A DNA stretch of 64,000 bases from CAVPKN01 sp963832835 (GTDB lineage Bacteria; Chlamydiota; Chlamydiia; Chlamydiales; JAAKFR01): assembly GCA_963832835.1 (NCBI GenBank), contig CAWHVD010000001.1, positions 1,984,001-2,048,000 of the forward strand, given 5' to 3'. The position numbers and the translations under genes are program-made. A model generated the notes under the pieces. The model was given only the letters and a program-made list of their open reading frames with translations, was not told the origin of the DNA and searched no databases. Below, piece by piece: positions 1 to 9,180 of the stretch (its first letter is position 1; each line of letters begins with the position of its first letter).

Positions 1-661
1 CTTCAATGGCCGCCAATTTTTCACGTGGACCTGTTTTAGGATTGGCAACACACTGGATGAGATCCGGAAGATGTTCCTCGATTTGAAGCTTGCCTATCGC
101 CTTAATCACTATAAGACGTACATCGAGCACCTTCTCTTCACGCAGCATTCGGCAGATCTCATCTCGCAGTGGCTGGTCACCATAATGACAGCCCATCTCA
201 ACGGCTATTTCCCGCAGGTGAGCGTTAGAATGGCGCAATCCATTCAATACAAAAGGGACTGCTTTCATATCTTGGCCAAGAGCAGCGCCAATCAAACAAA
301 TCAACTGAGAGGAAAGGCCTGGAGCGTGTAAACCCTTACTGAGAATTCCCCAGCACATCTCTTCCATCAGGTCCTGATCATGAGCGCGCGCTTCAAATTG
401 GGTATTCATTTTCTCCCAAACCTCGATCATCTCTACATCTTCTCCGGAGGCGGCTAAACTTTTGATCAGCCACTCATAGGCAAGAGGGTCGTCTGAAGAA
501 GTTTGGAGGGCTCGGCGCGCCTCTTCGATCGCCGATTGCTTATCACCTATCAATAGATGGGCCTGCACCCTGCGTGCTGCAGTTGCTGCATTGGCTGACA
601 GAGATCCGATGTGTAAAGTGATCAGGAAAAAGGAAATAGCGAACCTTATTTCGCTATGCAT
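1..661 (-). CDS. HEAT-repeat-like exported protein, partial at window edge
   Basis: The minus-strand frame stays open from the ATG at 661 to the left edge of the window, so the C-terminus is missing. The first ~25 residues (MHSEIRFAISFFLI...SLSANA) look like a signal peptide. The remainder is alpha-helical and repetitive, with segments such as ALGQDMKAVPFVLNGLRHSN and LRDEICRMLREEKVLDVRLI spaced like HEAT or armadillo repeats. Its start overlaps the stop of the upstream isochorismatase gene by 8 bp, so the two are probably co-transcribed. The family suggests a periplasmic protein-binding scaffold; no specific role can be given. Confidence 0.6.
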   Translation of the reverse strand, partial: MHSEIRFAISFFLITLHIGSLSANAATAARRVQAHLLIGDKQSAIEEARRALQTSSDDPLAYEWLIKSLAASGEDVEMIEVWEKMNTQFEARAHDQDLMEEMCWGILSKGLHAPGLSSQLICLIGAALGQDMKAVPFVLNGLRHSNAHLREIAVEMGCHYGDQPLRDEICRMLREEKVLDVRLIVIKAIGKLQIEEHLPDLIQCVANPKTGPREKLAAIE

Positions 662-1217
662 GGGCTTTCACTAAGGGTAAAATATCTCTAAACTCCTGAG
701 AAGAAGCATCTCTGATTAACTCATAAATTACAGATTCACTGCAACTTAGACGAACGCCGACATCCCTAAGTTCGCCCATCGCTGTAGAGAAATCAAACAG
801 AGAGCGTGAGCTTACCGCATCATTGAGCACAACCACATTTTTTCCCGCATCGAGTAAATCCTTAGCCGTTTGAAGCACACAGATATGAGCCTCAATTCCC
901 ACTAAGATCCACGTTTCAACTCCAGTTAGGTCTACTGCCTGTTTGATAGCGGGATCATAGTACCCAGAGAAGGTTGTTTTTGAGAAGATTACTTGATTTT
1001 GCGAAAGACGCCTTTTGATAGGATCAATTGTCGATCCTAACCCCTTAGGGTATTGCTCGGTCACAAATAGAGGAAGGTTGAGATGACGGGCAGCCTCTAC
1101 TATAAAGCAGATTTTTTCCAATACTTCGCACGAGCGATCAATGAGAGAGAATAAATTTTCCTGCACATCGACCACCCAAAAACCTGTCTTGGCTTTATTC
1201 AGAAAACGCTCTCTCAT
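654..1217 (-). CDS. Isochorismatase-family cysteine hydrolase
   Basis: 187 residues with the nicotinamidase/isochorismatase fold. The catalytic triad is visible as Asp in VVDVQ near residue 17, Lys in FSKTTFSGY near residue 80 and Cys in GIEAHICVLQTA near residue 113. Members hydrolyse small amides or vinyl ethers (nicotinamide, isochorismate, ureido compounds). The substrate cannot be read from the sequence; YcaC-like hydrolases of unknown substrate are the closest general match. It lies 3 bp downstream of hinT in a minus-strand cluster with MYG1-like and HEAT genes, so it is probably part of one transcript. Confidence 0.8.
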   Translation of the reverse strand: MRERFLNKAKTGFWVVDVQENLFSLIDRSCEVLEKICFIVEAARHLNLPLFVTEQYPKGLGSTIDPIKRRLSQNQVIFSKTTFSGYYDPAIKQAVDLTGVETWILVGIEAHICVLQTAKDLLDAGKNVVVLNDAVSSRSLFDFSTAMGELRDVGVRLSCSESVIYELIRDASSQEFRDILPLVKAHA

Positions 1218-1220
1218 TTC

Positions 1221-1559
1221 TCAAGCCATCGGACCTAAAGGCCGCCCCCCTAATAAATGAAAATGGAGATGGTCGATAGTCTGCCCAGCATTAGGTCCGT
1301 TGTTAACCAACAAGCGATACCCCTCTTCCTCAACATCAAATTGCTTGGCCAGAATTTGTGCTACACGCACGATTTGTGGAATCAAGGATAGGTCTTCAGA
1401 TTGCAATGATTGCAAATCTGGGATCACCTTGCGTGGGATGATCAGAAGATGGACGGGGGCTTTAGGGTGTTTGTCCTTAATCGCAACAATGGAGTCATCT
1501 TCATATACCTTTTCGCCAGGCAGCTCACCATCGATTATTTTTTCAAAAATTGTTTTCAT
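1221..1559 (-). CDS. hinT: HIT-family nucleotide hydrolase HinT
   Basis: A small histidine-triad protein (112 residues from the chosen start). It begins MKTIFEKIIDGELP, as HinT proteins do, and ends with the catalytic HLHFHLLGG motif. HinT proteins hydrolyse AMP-lysine and other nucleoside phosphoramidates in the cytosol. An in-frame ATG four codons upstream (1571) gives MGFLMKT. I prefer 1559 because it matches the family N-terminus. The start overlaps the end of the MYG1-like gene by 17 bp, which suggests translational coupling. From memory, hinT and the MYG1-like gene are also neighbours in Chlamydia. Confidence 0.88.
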   Translation of the reverse strand: MKTIFEKIIDGELPGEKVYEDDSIVAIKDKHPKAPVHLLIIPRKVIPDLQSLQSEDLSLIPQIVRVAQILAKQFDVEEEGYRLLVNNGPNAGQTIDHLHFHLLGGRPLGPMA

Positions 1560-2436
1560 AAGGAATCCCATGAATCTCTAGTATATTTTTAAGCGCCTTG
1601 ACAGCGTCTTCTTTAGTTTCCCAAACAGAGGTAAAACGCCCTTTGTGGCAGAAAACAGCTCCAGCAATGCCCGATGCCTTTTTTAAATCATCATCGAGCA
1701 ACCCAGCCCATTTTTCTGGCAAAGGAAGCCTCACTTGCATCCTTCGTTCATAATCGGGAGGAATCCCCCTCAACTTCCAATGTTCTTTGGAGGGCATGAT
1801 CACAAACAAAGCTGGATGATCCTTGCCACCTAGCGTGAAGAAACTCTCTATCCAAGAGATCGGTTGGTCAAAAAAGAGACATAAACGGTACTTGTCCATC
1901 ACCCCTTTTACTGTCTTACGGCTCTCTTGGTTATAGATGTATCTCTCATACAACCGGCGTAAGTGCCCTACAGTAAAATCGAGTGCCTCATGAAATGCCT
2001 TATCGATGACCTCTTCTTTTTCATCATAAGAAACAGGATTAAAGTTTGCGATGACATGCGAAAAAGTACACACGCCCAGGGTCTGCTGAGAGCGGCCATT
2101 ATCATGTGCATCTACTCCCAAGACTAAAATATGATTAAAATAATGAAACTCATCCACATTGATGACCCCTTGGGCTTTCAGGTGTTCCAGTATCATCCCT
2201 GCACTGCTTAAGTCACCCTGATAAGAGACCTGGTGGTGGTCAAAAAGTTTATCCTCAGGAGAAAAAATTCCCCCTACATCGCATACGTATTCACAATCGG
2301 CAAGAAGATGGGGATTGCGTGTACGCACAATCTTGTCGATATCAACCAAATTGAAGACAATCAGTAGGGCGCATGCCGTTACTTCATCGGCATGAAACGT
2401 CCCATCATGGATCCCTACGCTACGAGGCCGTTTCAT
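1543..2436 (-). CDS. MYG1 / UPF0160 family metal-dependent hydrolase
   Basis: 297 residues. The N-terminus has the family signature SVGIHDGTFHADEVTACALL, with metal-ligand His and Asp residues. DHHQ follows near residue 88, as in DHH-like phosphoesterases, and VLGVDAHDNG near residue 130. Eukaryotic MYG1 is a 3'-5' RNA exonuclease; bacterial members are annotated as predicted metal-dependent hydrolases. An AAGGTG ribosome-binding site precedes the ATG. The gene is divergent from the 704-aa LOG-domain gene across a 240-bp region in which I see no other gene. Confidence 0.85.
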   Translation of the reverse strand: MKRPRSVGIHDGTFHADEVTACALLIVFNLVDIDKIVRTRNPHLLADCEYVCDVGGIFSPEDKLFDHHQVSYQGDLSSAGMILEHLKAQGVINVDEFHYFNHILVLGVDAHDNGRSQQTLGVCTFSHVIANFNPVSYDEKEEVIDKAFHEALDFTVGHLRRLYERYIYNQESRKTVKGVMDKYRLCLFFDQPISWIESFFTLGGKDHPALFVIMPSKEHWKLRGIPPDYERRMQVRLPLPEKWAGLLDDDLKKASGIAGAVFCHKGRFTSVWETKEDAVKALKNILEIHGIPYENNF

Positions 2437-2676
2437 TCAAGTCACCTTAAAAATAACCTTTAGATTTTAGATAGTTTCGATTTTTCCACAAGCAAAATCT
2501 CCACCCATTCCTTCATAGTCAGCAATGCGGCCAATGTGCTCAGCTTAAAAAACAAAGATATCAATACCTAGGACCCGTAAGGAAATAACTTCCGTATCTG
2601 CGCAAAAGCCCCATGGTTCTACCTGTTTTTTTTTCTGAAACTGGGAATTTATTGGCAGATCGGTTATTTAAACCTT

Positions 2677-4791
2677 ATGAGCAGTTACCTTCAGCCAGGA
2701 CATTTTGATCTCGTCACCCCCGACGGACGTATTGAAACGATCAACTTCATCGATGAGACTCGAGCTACTGCCGAGGTCATCATCGAGTCGATCTCCCCCT
2801 CCTTTATCGGTTTCCAAATCGACCCTAGCCAGGTCATGTTTAACATCAAAAGTGTTTTGGCCCAACTTGGACTTAATGGAATCGACTCAGAAATCGTATT
2901 TGACAAGAGTCATTCGACTGCCCACGTCAAAATAGAAATTTCTTCAATCGGATCCCTGGCGCGCCAAATGTTATCTTTACTTACTCCTGGGGCCTACATT
3001 GGCAAATTATTTGCAGCAGATGAGCGTAGAAAAGTGCGTAGCCCTGACTACCTCACACGTATGTTCGGCAGATCAGATCGTGATGGAGGCCCCCTGCTCT
3101 CGCTCGGGGGCTTACATGGTAGCGAACAGCTCACCATAGAAGTCATTGATGGCAGGAGTGTAGCCTTTCTAGCTCTTCGCGAAGGGCGTATGGAATTCGA
3201 CCCGTCCGTCCGCTCCTTTCTTCCCACTCTCAGCAGTGCGTTGAAGCAAAAAATGCCTCTAAGAGACTTACTTAGACTTCATCAAAGATGGGTACCGAAT
3301 GTCTCTCGTGTCGTAAACCAAGATGAAATTCTCCTCGTATGCTCAACCCCTCTGCACATCCGCACCGTTTTCGCCCGAGTTGCCTCTTCGCTGCTACCCA
3401 AAGGTTATCAGCACACCAGCGCTAGTGTCCTACAACCCGATACGGAAGCCTCCGGAGATATCTACGAGCTTTTTGGAACAAGCAGCAAAGAGATCTACGA
3501 CATACCGCTTGAATTTTACACACTCGAACCACACCGTGAGCACGTTTTCTTCTCTGACAGAGATCAACTTCAAGAGTGCCTAGAAGATCCAAAAGCTATT
3601 TTTGATGCCTTTAAAACAGCTCCGGAACCACTGGGAGATCGAGCTGCAACTTTCATCGTCAAAGGAAGCCAGATGCTTAATTTGCGATCCGACGATTGGA
3701 TCATCCGTAATCCGCCTCAACAATCCTTTCCCGGTATCGTTCACAAAGTGCGTCAATCACTCATGGTGGAACGCTATATCGAACAACAACCTTGTTACCC
3801 CTTCCTCAAAGCAATCGAGAAGGGTTTGATCACCAGCCAGGGAATTTTGTTTACACGCTATTTCCCCTCTCCGTTGATGAAACGGATGCTTTTATCCTAT
3901 TATGTGCAATCTCATCTCATGGGACTCTATTTTCAAGTCCCTTCCCGCTCCAATGGGTACTACTTCTCACAAGAAGATAGAGCCATGCTCTTTGACCTTG
4001 TCACCTTTGGGATCCCCGTTTATTGGGCTGACGAAAGCAGTGGACAAATCCTTCAGTATATCCAGCGTCCTAATAAAACATCGGGCATGTTCGTTCCCCT
4101 TAAAAAAATCGACACATTTGAAAAAGCCATCTTCTTTGGAATCTATGGTTCCAATCTCATTGAAGGCAACTTCGAAATAGAACTAAAAAAGCTTCTAGAG
4201 GGTATTTTAGAGATGAGGAATCACGTCGATCATCCTCTGCTAAACAAAACAACCCCTTTGGCGCTTGTCACAGGAGGCGGGCCTGGAGCCATGGAGATGG
4301 GAAACCGGATGGCCAAAGAGCTCGAAATCCTTTCCTGTGCCAATATTGTCGATTTTCAACTGCGTCCTGACATGGTAGTTAATGAGCAAAGACAAAACCC
4401 CTATGTCGAAGCTAAGATGACCTACCGGCTTGACCAGCTCATTGAAAGGCAAGCCGAATTCTATCTCGATTTTCCTCTATTTGTCATGGGAGGAATTGGC
4501 ACCGATTTCGAATATGCATTAGAAGAACTACGCCACAAAGTCGGCAGCCGTCCGTTTGGACCCATCATCCTCTTTGGCGACCCTAACTACTGGAAAGAAA
4601 AAATCACCCACCGCTACCAATGCAATCTCAAAGCAGGCACTATCAAAGGCTCAGAATGGGTTAGCAATAGCTTTTTTTGCATACAGTCTGCGCAGCAAGG
4701 ACTACGCATTTATCACGACTTTTTCACAGAAAAGCTCAAGATCGGCCCCGAAGGTCCGATTCACCAAGAGGGCTTTGTAATTGTGGATTAG
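2677..4791 (+). CDS. Conserved chlamydial protein with C-terminal LOG-like nucleotide-binding domain
   Basis: 704 residues. The first ~500 are not recognised. From about residue 525 there is a Rossmann-type domain of the LOG (lysine decarboxylase-like / TIGR00730) superfamily: VTGGGPGAMEMGNRMA and FVMGGIGTDFEYALEELR, the second corresponding to the PGGxGTxxE motif with Met in place of Pro. LOG enzymes hydrolyse nucleoside 5'-monophosphates or bind nucleotides, so nucleotide binding is predicted but a reaction is not. The gene stands alone on the plus strand, divergent from the MYG1-like gene and convergent with the DUF1207 gene 22 bp away. I recall a similar large protein beside hinT and MYG1 in Chlamydia. 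Confidence 0.75.
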   Translation: MSSYLQPGHFDLVTPDGRIETINFIDETRATAEVIIESISPSFIGFQIDPSQVMFNIKSVLAQLGLNGIDSEIVFDKSHSTAHVKIEISSIGSLARQMLSLLTPGAYIGKLFAADERRKVRSPDYLTRMFGRSDRDGGPLLSLGGLHGSEQLTIEVIDGRSVAFLALREGRMEFDPSVRSFLPTLSSALKQKMPLRDLLRLHQRWVPNVSRVVNQDEILLVCSTPLHIRTVFARVASSLLPKGYQHTSASVLQPDTEASGDIYELFGTSSKEIYDIPLEFYTLEPHREHVFFSDRDQLQECLEDPKAIFDAFKTAPEPLGDRAATFIVKGSQMLNLRSDDWIIRNPPQQSFPGIVHKVRQSLMVERYIEQQPCYPFLKAIEKGLITSQGILFTRYFPSPLMKRMLLSYYVQSHLMGLYFQVPSRSNGYYFSQEDRAMLFDLVTFGIPVYWADESSGQILQYIQRPNKTSGMFVPLKKIDTFEKAIFFGIYGSNLIEGNFEIELKKLLEGILEMRNHVDHPLLNKTTPLALVTGGGPGAMEMGNRMAKELEILSCANIVDFQLRPDMVVNEQRQNPYVEAKMTYRLDQLIERQAEFYLDFPLFVMGGIGTDFEYALEELRHKVGSRPFGPIILFGDPNYWKEKITHRYQCNLKAGTIKGSEWVSNSFFCIQSAQQGLRIYHDFFTEKLKIGPEGPIHQEGFVIVD

Positions 4792-4813
4792 GGAGGGAGT
4801 TGCATAACTCGCT

Positions 4814-6064
4814 TTAGAAACCATATGTTACTTTGAGGGCCACATAATCTGCACGCTGCCTGCAAAACTGTCCCTCTTTGCTGAAACCATTGTGATATTC
4901 TCCAAAGAGACGAAACTTTCGGCCAATCCCTTGGATTTTGCTCCACTCCACCCCTAATGCATAGGTTTGGTCGAGATCATAACCGTGCTCCTCCCAGGAA
5001 CGGAAGTTCATCGCTAAAAAAGGCTGTACATAGAGCTTATTGAAACGATCTCTCCCTCCGAATGCACGGACCTCTGCTCCAAATTCAAAATAGAATGGGT
5101 GTTCAGGAAATTCCTTATCGCGATCAAAGATATAACCAAGCCCTCCGTACAGTCGCACTGCCCGCCCCAATTGGTACGATACAAAACCATCGATTCCCTC
5201 ATCACTCAAGTTACGTCGATCAAAACCTGGGTTGCAAATCAAAAATTCATCACCAACGTGCGAGGACATGTGCCATAAACGGAACCTAAAGGCCCATCTA
5301 TCGAACGCATAGCTCATCAATGCTGCGACATAAAAATCGGTATTGAACATGCACGCTTCAGGATGATCCAGATCAAATACAGCAAAAATCCCCGCTTCGA
5401 TCCCCAAATCCATATCACCATGCCAGTACAACAAATCTTTCAAACGAAGAAAAATAAAATCATCACCGAAAGAGACCGCTCCTACATGCTTGCCGATCAC
5501 ATTATCATTAAACCGGAGTGCCGCACCATTGGTCACCTGGCGAGGATCAGCGATTAAGGGAGGAAACAAAACCGTGTTCTGCGGTAGCCAAATTCCCCTG
5601 ATCGAACACCTATCAGCTTGTGTCTTACACATACCAAGATAAGCTTGTGATATTGCTATGTCCTGAGCAGCCGCAGTATCATACTGCTCAAGGGCCACAA
5701 TAAAATCATCCGGACAACAATTCACACGCTGAATACAGTTCACACAAGGAATATCATAGATGAAGCAAAGAATGCTGTTAGCAATGAGTGCATTGTTCGG
5801 AAGGTTAAAGACAAAGACCACTCCCCCGCGCACAATCGTCCGCACCTCAAACTCATAGTAGCTCATGTCGACCAAGGCCTGAATGTACCCCGTCAAGTAC
5901 TCATCACCCATATCAGCTACGTGCGTCTGGGGAATGTTATCAGCGCGCGTTCTTGGAACACTATCATTGCAAAAGTAATTTGGAACATAAACTTGGGCTA
6001 TATCATCATCCGCACCCGCAACCGCAGCGCACAAAACCAACGCAACTAGAAACCCATTACGCAT
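4814..6064 (-). CDS. DUF1207 family outer-membrane/secreted protein
   Basis: 416 residues with a signal peptide (MRNGFLVALVLCAAVAGA). The central part has DUF1207 hallmarks: LPQNTVLFPPLIADPRQ near residue 160, GIEAGIFAVFDLDHPEA near residue 225 and FRLWHMSSHVGDEFLI near residue 265. The C-terminus has alternating hydrophobic/aromatic residues and ends VALKVTYGF, with a terminal Phe as in outer-membrane beta-barrels. Several Cys residues (N..CNDS, CVNCIQRVNCC) are compatible with the disulfide-linked chlamydial envelope. Function unknown; surface location is inferred. Confidence 0.75.
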   Translation of the reverse strand: MRNGFLVALVLCAAVAGADDDIAQVYVPNYFCNDSVPRTRADNIPQTHVADMGDEYLTGYIQALVDMSYYEFEVRTIVRGGVVFVFNLPNNALIANSILCFIYDIPCVNCIQRVNCCPDDFIVALEQYDTAAAQDIAISQAYLGMCKTQADRCSIRGIWLPQNTVLFPPLIADPRQVTNGAALRFNDNVIGKHVGAVSFGDDFIFLRLKDLLYWHGDMDLGIEAGIFAVFDLDHPEACMFNTDFYVAALMSYAFDRWAFRFRLWHMSSHVGDEFLICNPGFDRRNLSDEGIDGFVSYQLGRAVRLYGGLGYIFDRDKEFPEHPFYFEFGAEVRAFGGRDRFNKLYVQPFLAMNFRSWEEHGYDLDQTYALGVEWSKIQGIGRKFRLFGEYHNGFSKEGQFCRQRADYVALKVTYGF

Positions 6065-6158
6065 GTCATCAAATCCAAATTTAAAAACACTGACTTATAC
6101 CCGCCTTCTGCCGTTTTTCTCCACAAAAAACAAACCTTATAGTATCGTTTATCCCCAT

Positions 6159-6231
6159 GGGGCAATAGCTCAGTGGTTAGAGCAGCGGACTCATAACCCG
6201 TCGGTCCCTGGTTCAAATCCAGGTTGCCCCA
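6159..6231 (+). tRNA. tRNA-Met(CAT), elongator type
   Basis: A 73-nt cloverleaf: acceptor arm GGGGCAA/TTGCCCC, D-arm AGCTCAGTGGTTAGAGC, anticodon loop CTCATAA with anticodon CAT at 6192-6194, and T-arm CCTGG TTCAAAT CCAGG. The 3' CCA is not encoded. The anticodon stem has one non-canonical pair (A-C) next to the loop, and the loop equals that of bacterial elongator tRNA-Met. A TATAGT hexamer about 14 bp upstream could be its -10 box. The 3' half of this gene is the attachment site of the islands that follow. Confidence 0.95.
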
Positions 6232-6233
6232 CT
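6190..6233 (+). repeat. att core, copy 1 (inside tRNA-Met)
   Basis: A 44-nt segment from the anticodon loop through the tRNA end plus 2 nt. It is repeated exactly at 25868-25911, to 42 nt at 34124-34165 and to 45 nt (one extra base on the left) at 45532-45576. This is the left attachment site. Only here is the tRNA complete. Confidence 0.95.
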
Positions 6234-6312
6234 TTTTACCAACACCCACAAGTACATTTCAGCACGATTCAGCTTGAAAAAATAAGTTGTCTCGGACAAA
6301 ATAACGACTTGC

Positions 6313-6329
6313 GGTGCAAATTTGGTGCA
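6313..6329 (+). promoter_or_regulatory. Putative integrase arm-type sites, island 1 left end
   Basis: Two direct GGTGCA motifs start at 6313 and 6324, 11 bp (one helical turn) apart, between the att core and the integrase start. The same motif with the same 11-bp spacing recurs at the right end of island 1 (25732 and 25743). Role as recombinase arm sites is inferred. Confidence 0.6.
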
Positions 6330-6395
6330 GTGAAGAACAATCTTAACAAGCACTATCCAACCGCTCGAACCATAAAACTCTAAGAGGTTTGAGCA

Positions 6396-7466
6396 ATGTC
6401 CGTTTATAAGCGTAAAGATAGAAAGGGGAAAGTTACCGGTTGGCGAGCAGTTGTTCGTATTAAAGGTTATCCCACAGTCTGTAAAGAATTTGAACGAAAG
6501 CAAGAAGCGGATGACTGGAAAATAGCAGTTATAAGGCAAATCAATGCAGGTCAATTTCAGTTTGATCGGCATAAGGTTCAACGTACATTTTCTGAACTGG
6601 TCGATCACTTCAAGCATAGTGGTGCTTTAGAACATCATCGCTCAGCTAAAGATACCATTCGTCATCTTGAATACTGGAGGGATCGCCTTGGTGATTATGC
6701 CCTTGTGCACCTCACTCCTGAGCATCTAGGCAAAGAAAGGAAACTTCTTGTTGATACCCCCACTCATAGAAATACCAATCGTTCCCCAGCAACAGTTAAT
6801 CGTTATATTGCCTCGCTTTCGGGGGTTTTAACATACGCCTGTCGTCAGCTGCGTTGGATTGACGATAACCCCTGCTTTAATTTAATCAAGCTTAAGGAAG
6901 CGCCAGGCAGAGATCGCATATTGACGAGCGATGAGGTATGCCGATTGTTTAAGGCTTGCCGTGAAAATCAGAATAAATATCTCTACTGTATTGTTCTACT
7001 AGCCTTTACCACAGGTATGCGACAAGGGGAAATCTTAAATCTTACCTGGAACCAGATAGACTTCGATAACAAGTTGGCTCACCTGACAGAAACTAAAAAC
7101 GGATCTCCTCGTAGTGTTCCCCTTGTAGATTCGGCACTTGAGGAGCTTAAGATTCTCTTTAAGGCGCGCAATCCTGCTAAGGAGTATGTGTTCGCAAGCA
7201 AAACAGTCTTTGGACGCATTGACATTAACAAACCTTGGATAGAGGCTCTAAGATGTGCCGAGATCAAGGGTTTCGTTTTTCACTCAATCAGACATCACTT
7301 TGCTACGCTAGCAGCTCGCTCTGGAGCTAGCAATCTTCAACTTAAAACAGCAATGGGTCATAAGACCTTGCAAATGCTTGAACGATATACTCACCTTGAT
7401 GTGCAAACAACAAGGCTTTTGTGCGATACGGTAGCAAAGCAATATGAAAGTAATAATCATGAATAA
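6396..7466 (+). CDS. int: Tyrosine recombinase (integrase), island 1
   Basis: 356 residues, phage-integrase type. An N-terminal arm-binding/AP2-like region (VYKRKDRKGKVTGWRAVVRIKGYP) is followed by a SAM-like core-binding domain and a catalytic domain with Arg in TTGMRQGEIL near residue 207, HSIRHH near residue 296, MGHKT near residue 321 and the nucleophile Tyr331 in ERYTHL. An AGAGG ribosome-binding site precedes the ATG. It starts 163 bp from the tRNA-Met core and is predicted to integrate the island there. It is closely similar to the island-2 integrase, for example in LTYACR.LRWIDDNPCF. Confidence 0.93.
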   Translation: MSVYKRKDRKGKVTGWRAVVRIKGYPTVCKEFERKQEADDWKIAVIRQINAGQFQFDRHKVQRTFSELVDHFKHSGALEHHRSAKDTIRHLEYWRDRLGDYALVHLTPEHLGKERKLLVDTPTHRNTNRSPATVNRYIASLSGVLTYACRQLRWIDDNPCFNLIKLKEAPGRDRILTSDEVCRLFKACRENQNKYLYCIVLLAFTTGMRQGEILNLTWNQIDFDNKLAHLTETKNGSPRSVPLVDSALEELKILFKARNPAKEYVFASKTVFGRIDINKPWIEALRCAEIKGFVFHSIRHHFATLAARSGASNLQLKTAMGHKTLQMLERYTHLDVQTTRLLCDTVAKQYESNNHE

Positions 7467-7515
7467 ACCAGCTGACACGCTCGCCAAAGGCTCTAAAACA
7501 CACCAAGGAGCTCTG

Positions 7516-8568
7516 ATGAAAAATGAGCAAGACCTTTTCCTATTTACAGAAGCACAGGCAATTATCAAAGACCTACAACAAGCGATTGTTCAAAAGAAGC
7601 AGATTAGAGAAAATCTCTTTAAACTCAACTCTGAATGGGAGCAACTTTCGGAGGAACATTGGGAGCAACAAGAAGCTCGTTGCTGGATTCATGGGGCAAC
7701 AGAGGTTTGCGAAGCTAACGAATTAGAGCGCTGGTTATTCGATAATCCTCCTATTTCAGATATTGCCCAAGAAGATGCCACCAAATGCTTAAAATATTGG
7801 CAAGACTTCTACCAAGAAAATTCGGAAGATTGCGGAGAACTTGCGAAAGCTGCAATGGAGCAACCACAAGAAGGGGAAATTTTGCAGGACTATATCTTGC
7901 GGGTGGCAGCCCTTATAGAAAAACAGGGTAAGGGAAATTATTGGCAATGGCGTACTTTAAGAAGCCTTTTAGGCTATTTAAGGAAATTTCCTCCAATACA
8001 AACCTCGTTTATTGAACAAATACTCCCAAAAAAGGGAGATCTCTTCTCTAAAGGTGTTAGGAAAAGAATTATAAGAAAAGTTGCTCCGGAGGTTTACCCG
8101 ATCTCCCAGCATCTCACTCGTGACATACTTTACAGACTAGGAGACATGGCGATAAATGGAAGACCAAACAGTCTCTTGTCAGCACTTGAAAGTCTTGGAT
8201 TGTCTTGGCTATGCCTTATAGCATCGCGTTTGCGTTTGCCTGTCCATCTTGAAAAGGTCGCAACAATCAAACCGTCAGCGATTTGTATTGACGATACTTT
8301 TTCAAGCATGTTAGTACCCACACTCCTGGGTGAGCGAAGAATCGGAATAGCTAATCGGGTTGCAAGATTTTTGATAGAACTTGCAAAGATTCCATCAAAC
8401 AAGCCTCGTGAATCAATTTTGCAGAGTCCTACAAGAAGCTTAACACGCACCTTTGATCGAGCATTACAAAATTGTGCAATCGACGTCAATTTAGGGAATA
8501 TCACTTATGTCACTTTTCTCAGTCCGCCGCATCATTATGAACATGACTATCGCTATACATCTAAGTAG
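7516..8568 (+). CDS. Island-conserved protein of unknown function (paralogue in island 2)
   Basis: 350 residues from the ATG at 7516, which has a good AAGGAG site; the frame is also open upstream to 7444. I do not recognise the family. It aligns along its length with the protein after the island-2 integrase (27147-28163). Shared segments include ARCWIHGATEV / ATSWIYGTTDM, KCLKYW / KQCIKYW, a middle RSLLGYLRKF / RSFLGYVRRF block and a C-terminal GNITYVTFLSPPHH / GHITYVSLMTLPHH. A fixed position after the integrase in two islands suggests a role in mobility or replication, but the sequence does not show which. Confidence 0.65.
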   Translation: MKNEQDLFLFTEAQAIIKDLQQAIVQKKQIRENLFKLNSEWEQLSEEHWEQQEARCWIHGATEVCEANELERWLFDNPPISDIAQEDATKCLKYWQDFYQENSEDCGELAKAAMEQPQEGEILQDYILRVAALIEKQGKGNYWQWRTLRSLLGYLRKFPPIQTSFIEQILPKKGDLFSKGVRKRIIRKVAPEVYPISQHLTRDILYRLGDMAINGRPNSLLSALESLGLSWLCLIASRLRLPVHLEKVATIKPSAICIDDTFSSMLVPTLLGERRIGIANRVARFLIELAKIPSNKPRESILQSPTRSLTRTFDRALQNCAIDVNLGNITYVTFLSPPHHYEHDYRYTSK

Positions 8569-8613
8569 TTTACAATCTAAAGGCTAGGAAAAATACTTCC
8601 TCTTTTTTAAAAG

Positions 8614-8631
8614 TGTCCACCACCGTGTCAG
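8614..8631 (+). promoter_or_regulatory. Conserved motif upstream of the AlpA-like gene, island 1
   Basis: TGTCCACCACCGTGTCAG lies in the spacer between the 350-aa gene and the AlpA-like gene. An almost identical 18-mer (two mismatches) is in the equivalent spacer of island 2 at 28198. The rest of the two spacers is not similar, so this looks like a retained regulatory or nick/origin site. Confidence 0.45.
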
Positions 8632-8692
8632 GCTGTTTCCTCCCCTGTGAGTTAGAATGGGTGAAAATCCAATATAACCAACATGGAGGCTT

Positions 8693-8896
8693 ATGAGCGA
8701 TTTTCAATATCTAGCAATCAAACAAATAACCGATAGCAACTGTTATCCGTTTACATCGGGACAACTTCGGCATTATCTAATGAATCGCCATAAAAATGGC
8801 CTTGATAGTGCCGTGCGCAAAATTGGCAAGCGTATTTATCTGCGCAAGGATCTCTGGGAGGCATGGATAGAGCGGCAAGCCGGAGGGAGAAAATGA
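8693..8896 (+). CDS. AlpA/excisionase-like small DNA-binding protein, island 1
   Basis: 67 residues, basic, with the layout of MerR-like winged-helix excisionases: YLAIKQITDSNCYPFTSGQLRHYLMNRH (recognition helix) then GKRIYLRKDLWEAWIERQ. GGAGG precedes the ATG. A close paralogue sits at 28293-28493 in island 2. Such proteins act as recombination directionality factors or as activators of island genes. It overlaps the next gene by ATGA, so it heads a replication operon. Confidence 0.7.
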   Translation: MSDFQYLAIKQITDSNCYPFTSGQLRHYLMNRHKNGLDSAVRKIGKRIYLRKDLWEAWIERQAGGRK

Positions 8897-9180
8897 TTCC
8901 TCAAAATGATGAAGGCACTAATTCTTTAGAATTTGGTGCCTTTATAGGCTTATTAAGAACAGCCAAGTGTCTTTTTAAAGAACTTGATGACTTCCGAAAG
9001 AGCCCCCCAGATTCAATAGAAGAGAATTCATTTTGGCAGCAATGCGAAAGGCGATTTCAAGAAGTTGAGATGTATAGAGACGTACTTCCAGATGATATTA
9101 TAGATATGATTGTGACGCATGTCATCCGCTCTTATGATTGCGTAGATAAACTATCTAATCAGGATGTGAAGTGCTTATGA
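8893..9180 (+). CDS. Small acidic protein of unknown function, island 1
   Basis: 95 residues from the ATG at 8893 (GGAGGGA site; ATGA overlap with the preceding gene). The predicted sequence is helical and acidic (GAFIGLLRTAKCLFKELDDFRK...FQEVEMYRDVLPDD). No family recognised. Its position between the AlpA-like gene and the primase-helicase suggests an accessory replication or regulatory role. An upstream in-frame start at 8863 would overlap the previous gene by 34 bp and is less likely. Confidence 0.55.
   Translation: MIPQNDEGTNSLEFGAFIGLLRTAKCLFKELDDFRKSPPDSIEENSFWQQCERRFQEVEMYRDVLPDDIIDMIVTHVIRSYDCVDKLSNQDVKCL

Noticed and set aside
71..331. An 86-codon plus-strand frame at the left edge
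   Set aside because: It is antisense to the HEAT-like gene, whose frame is open over the whole stretch and coupled to its neighbour.
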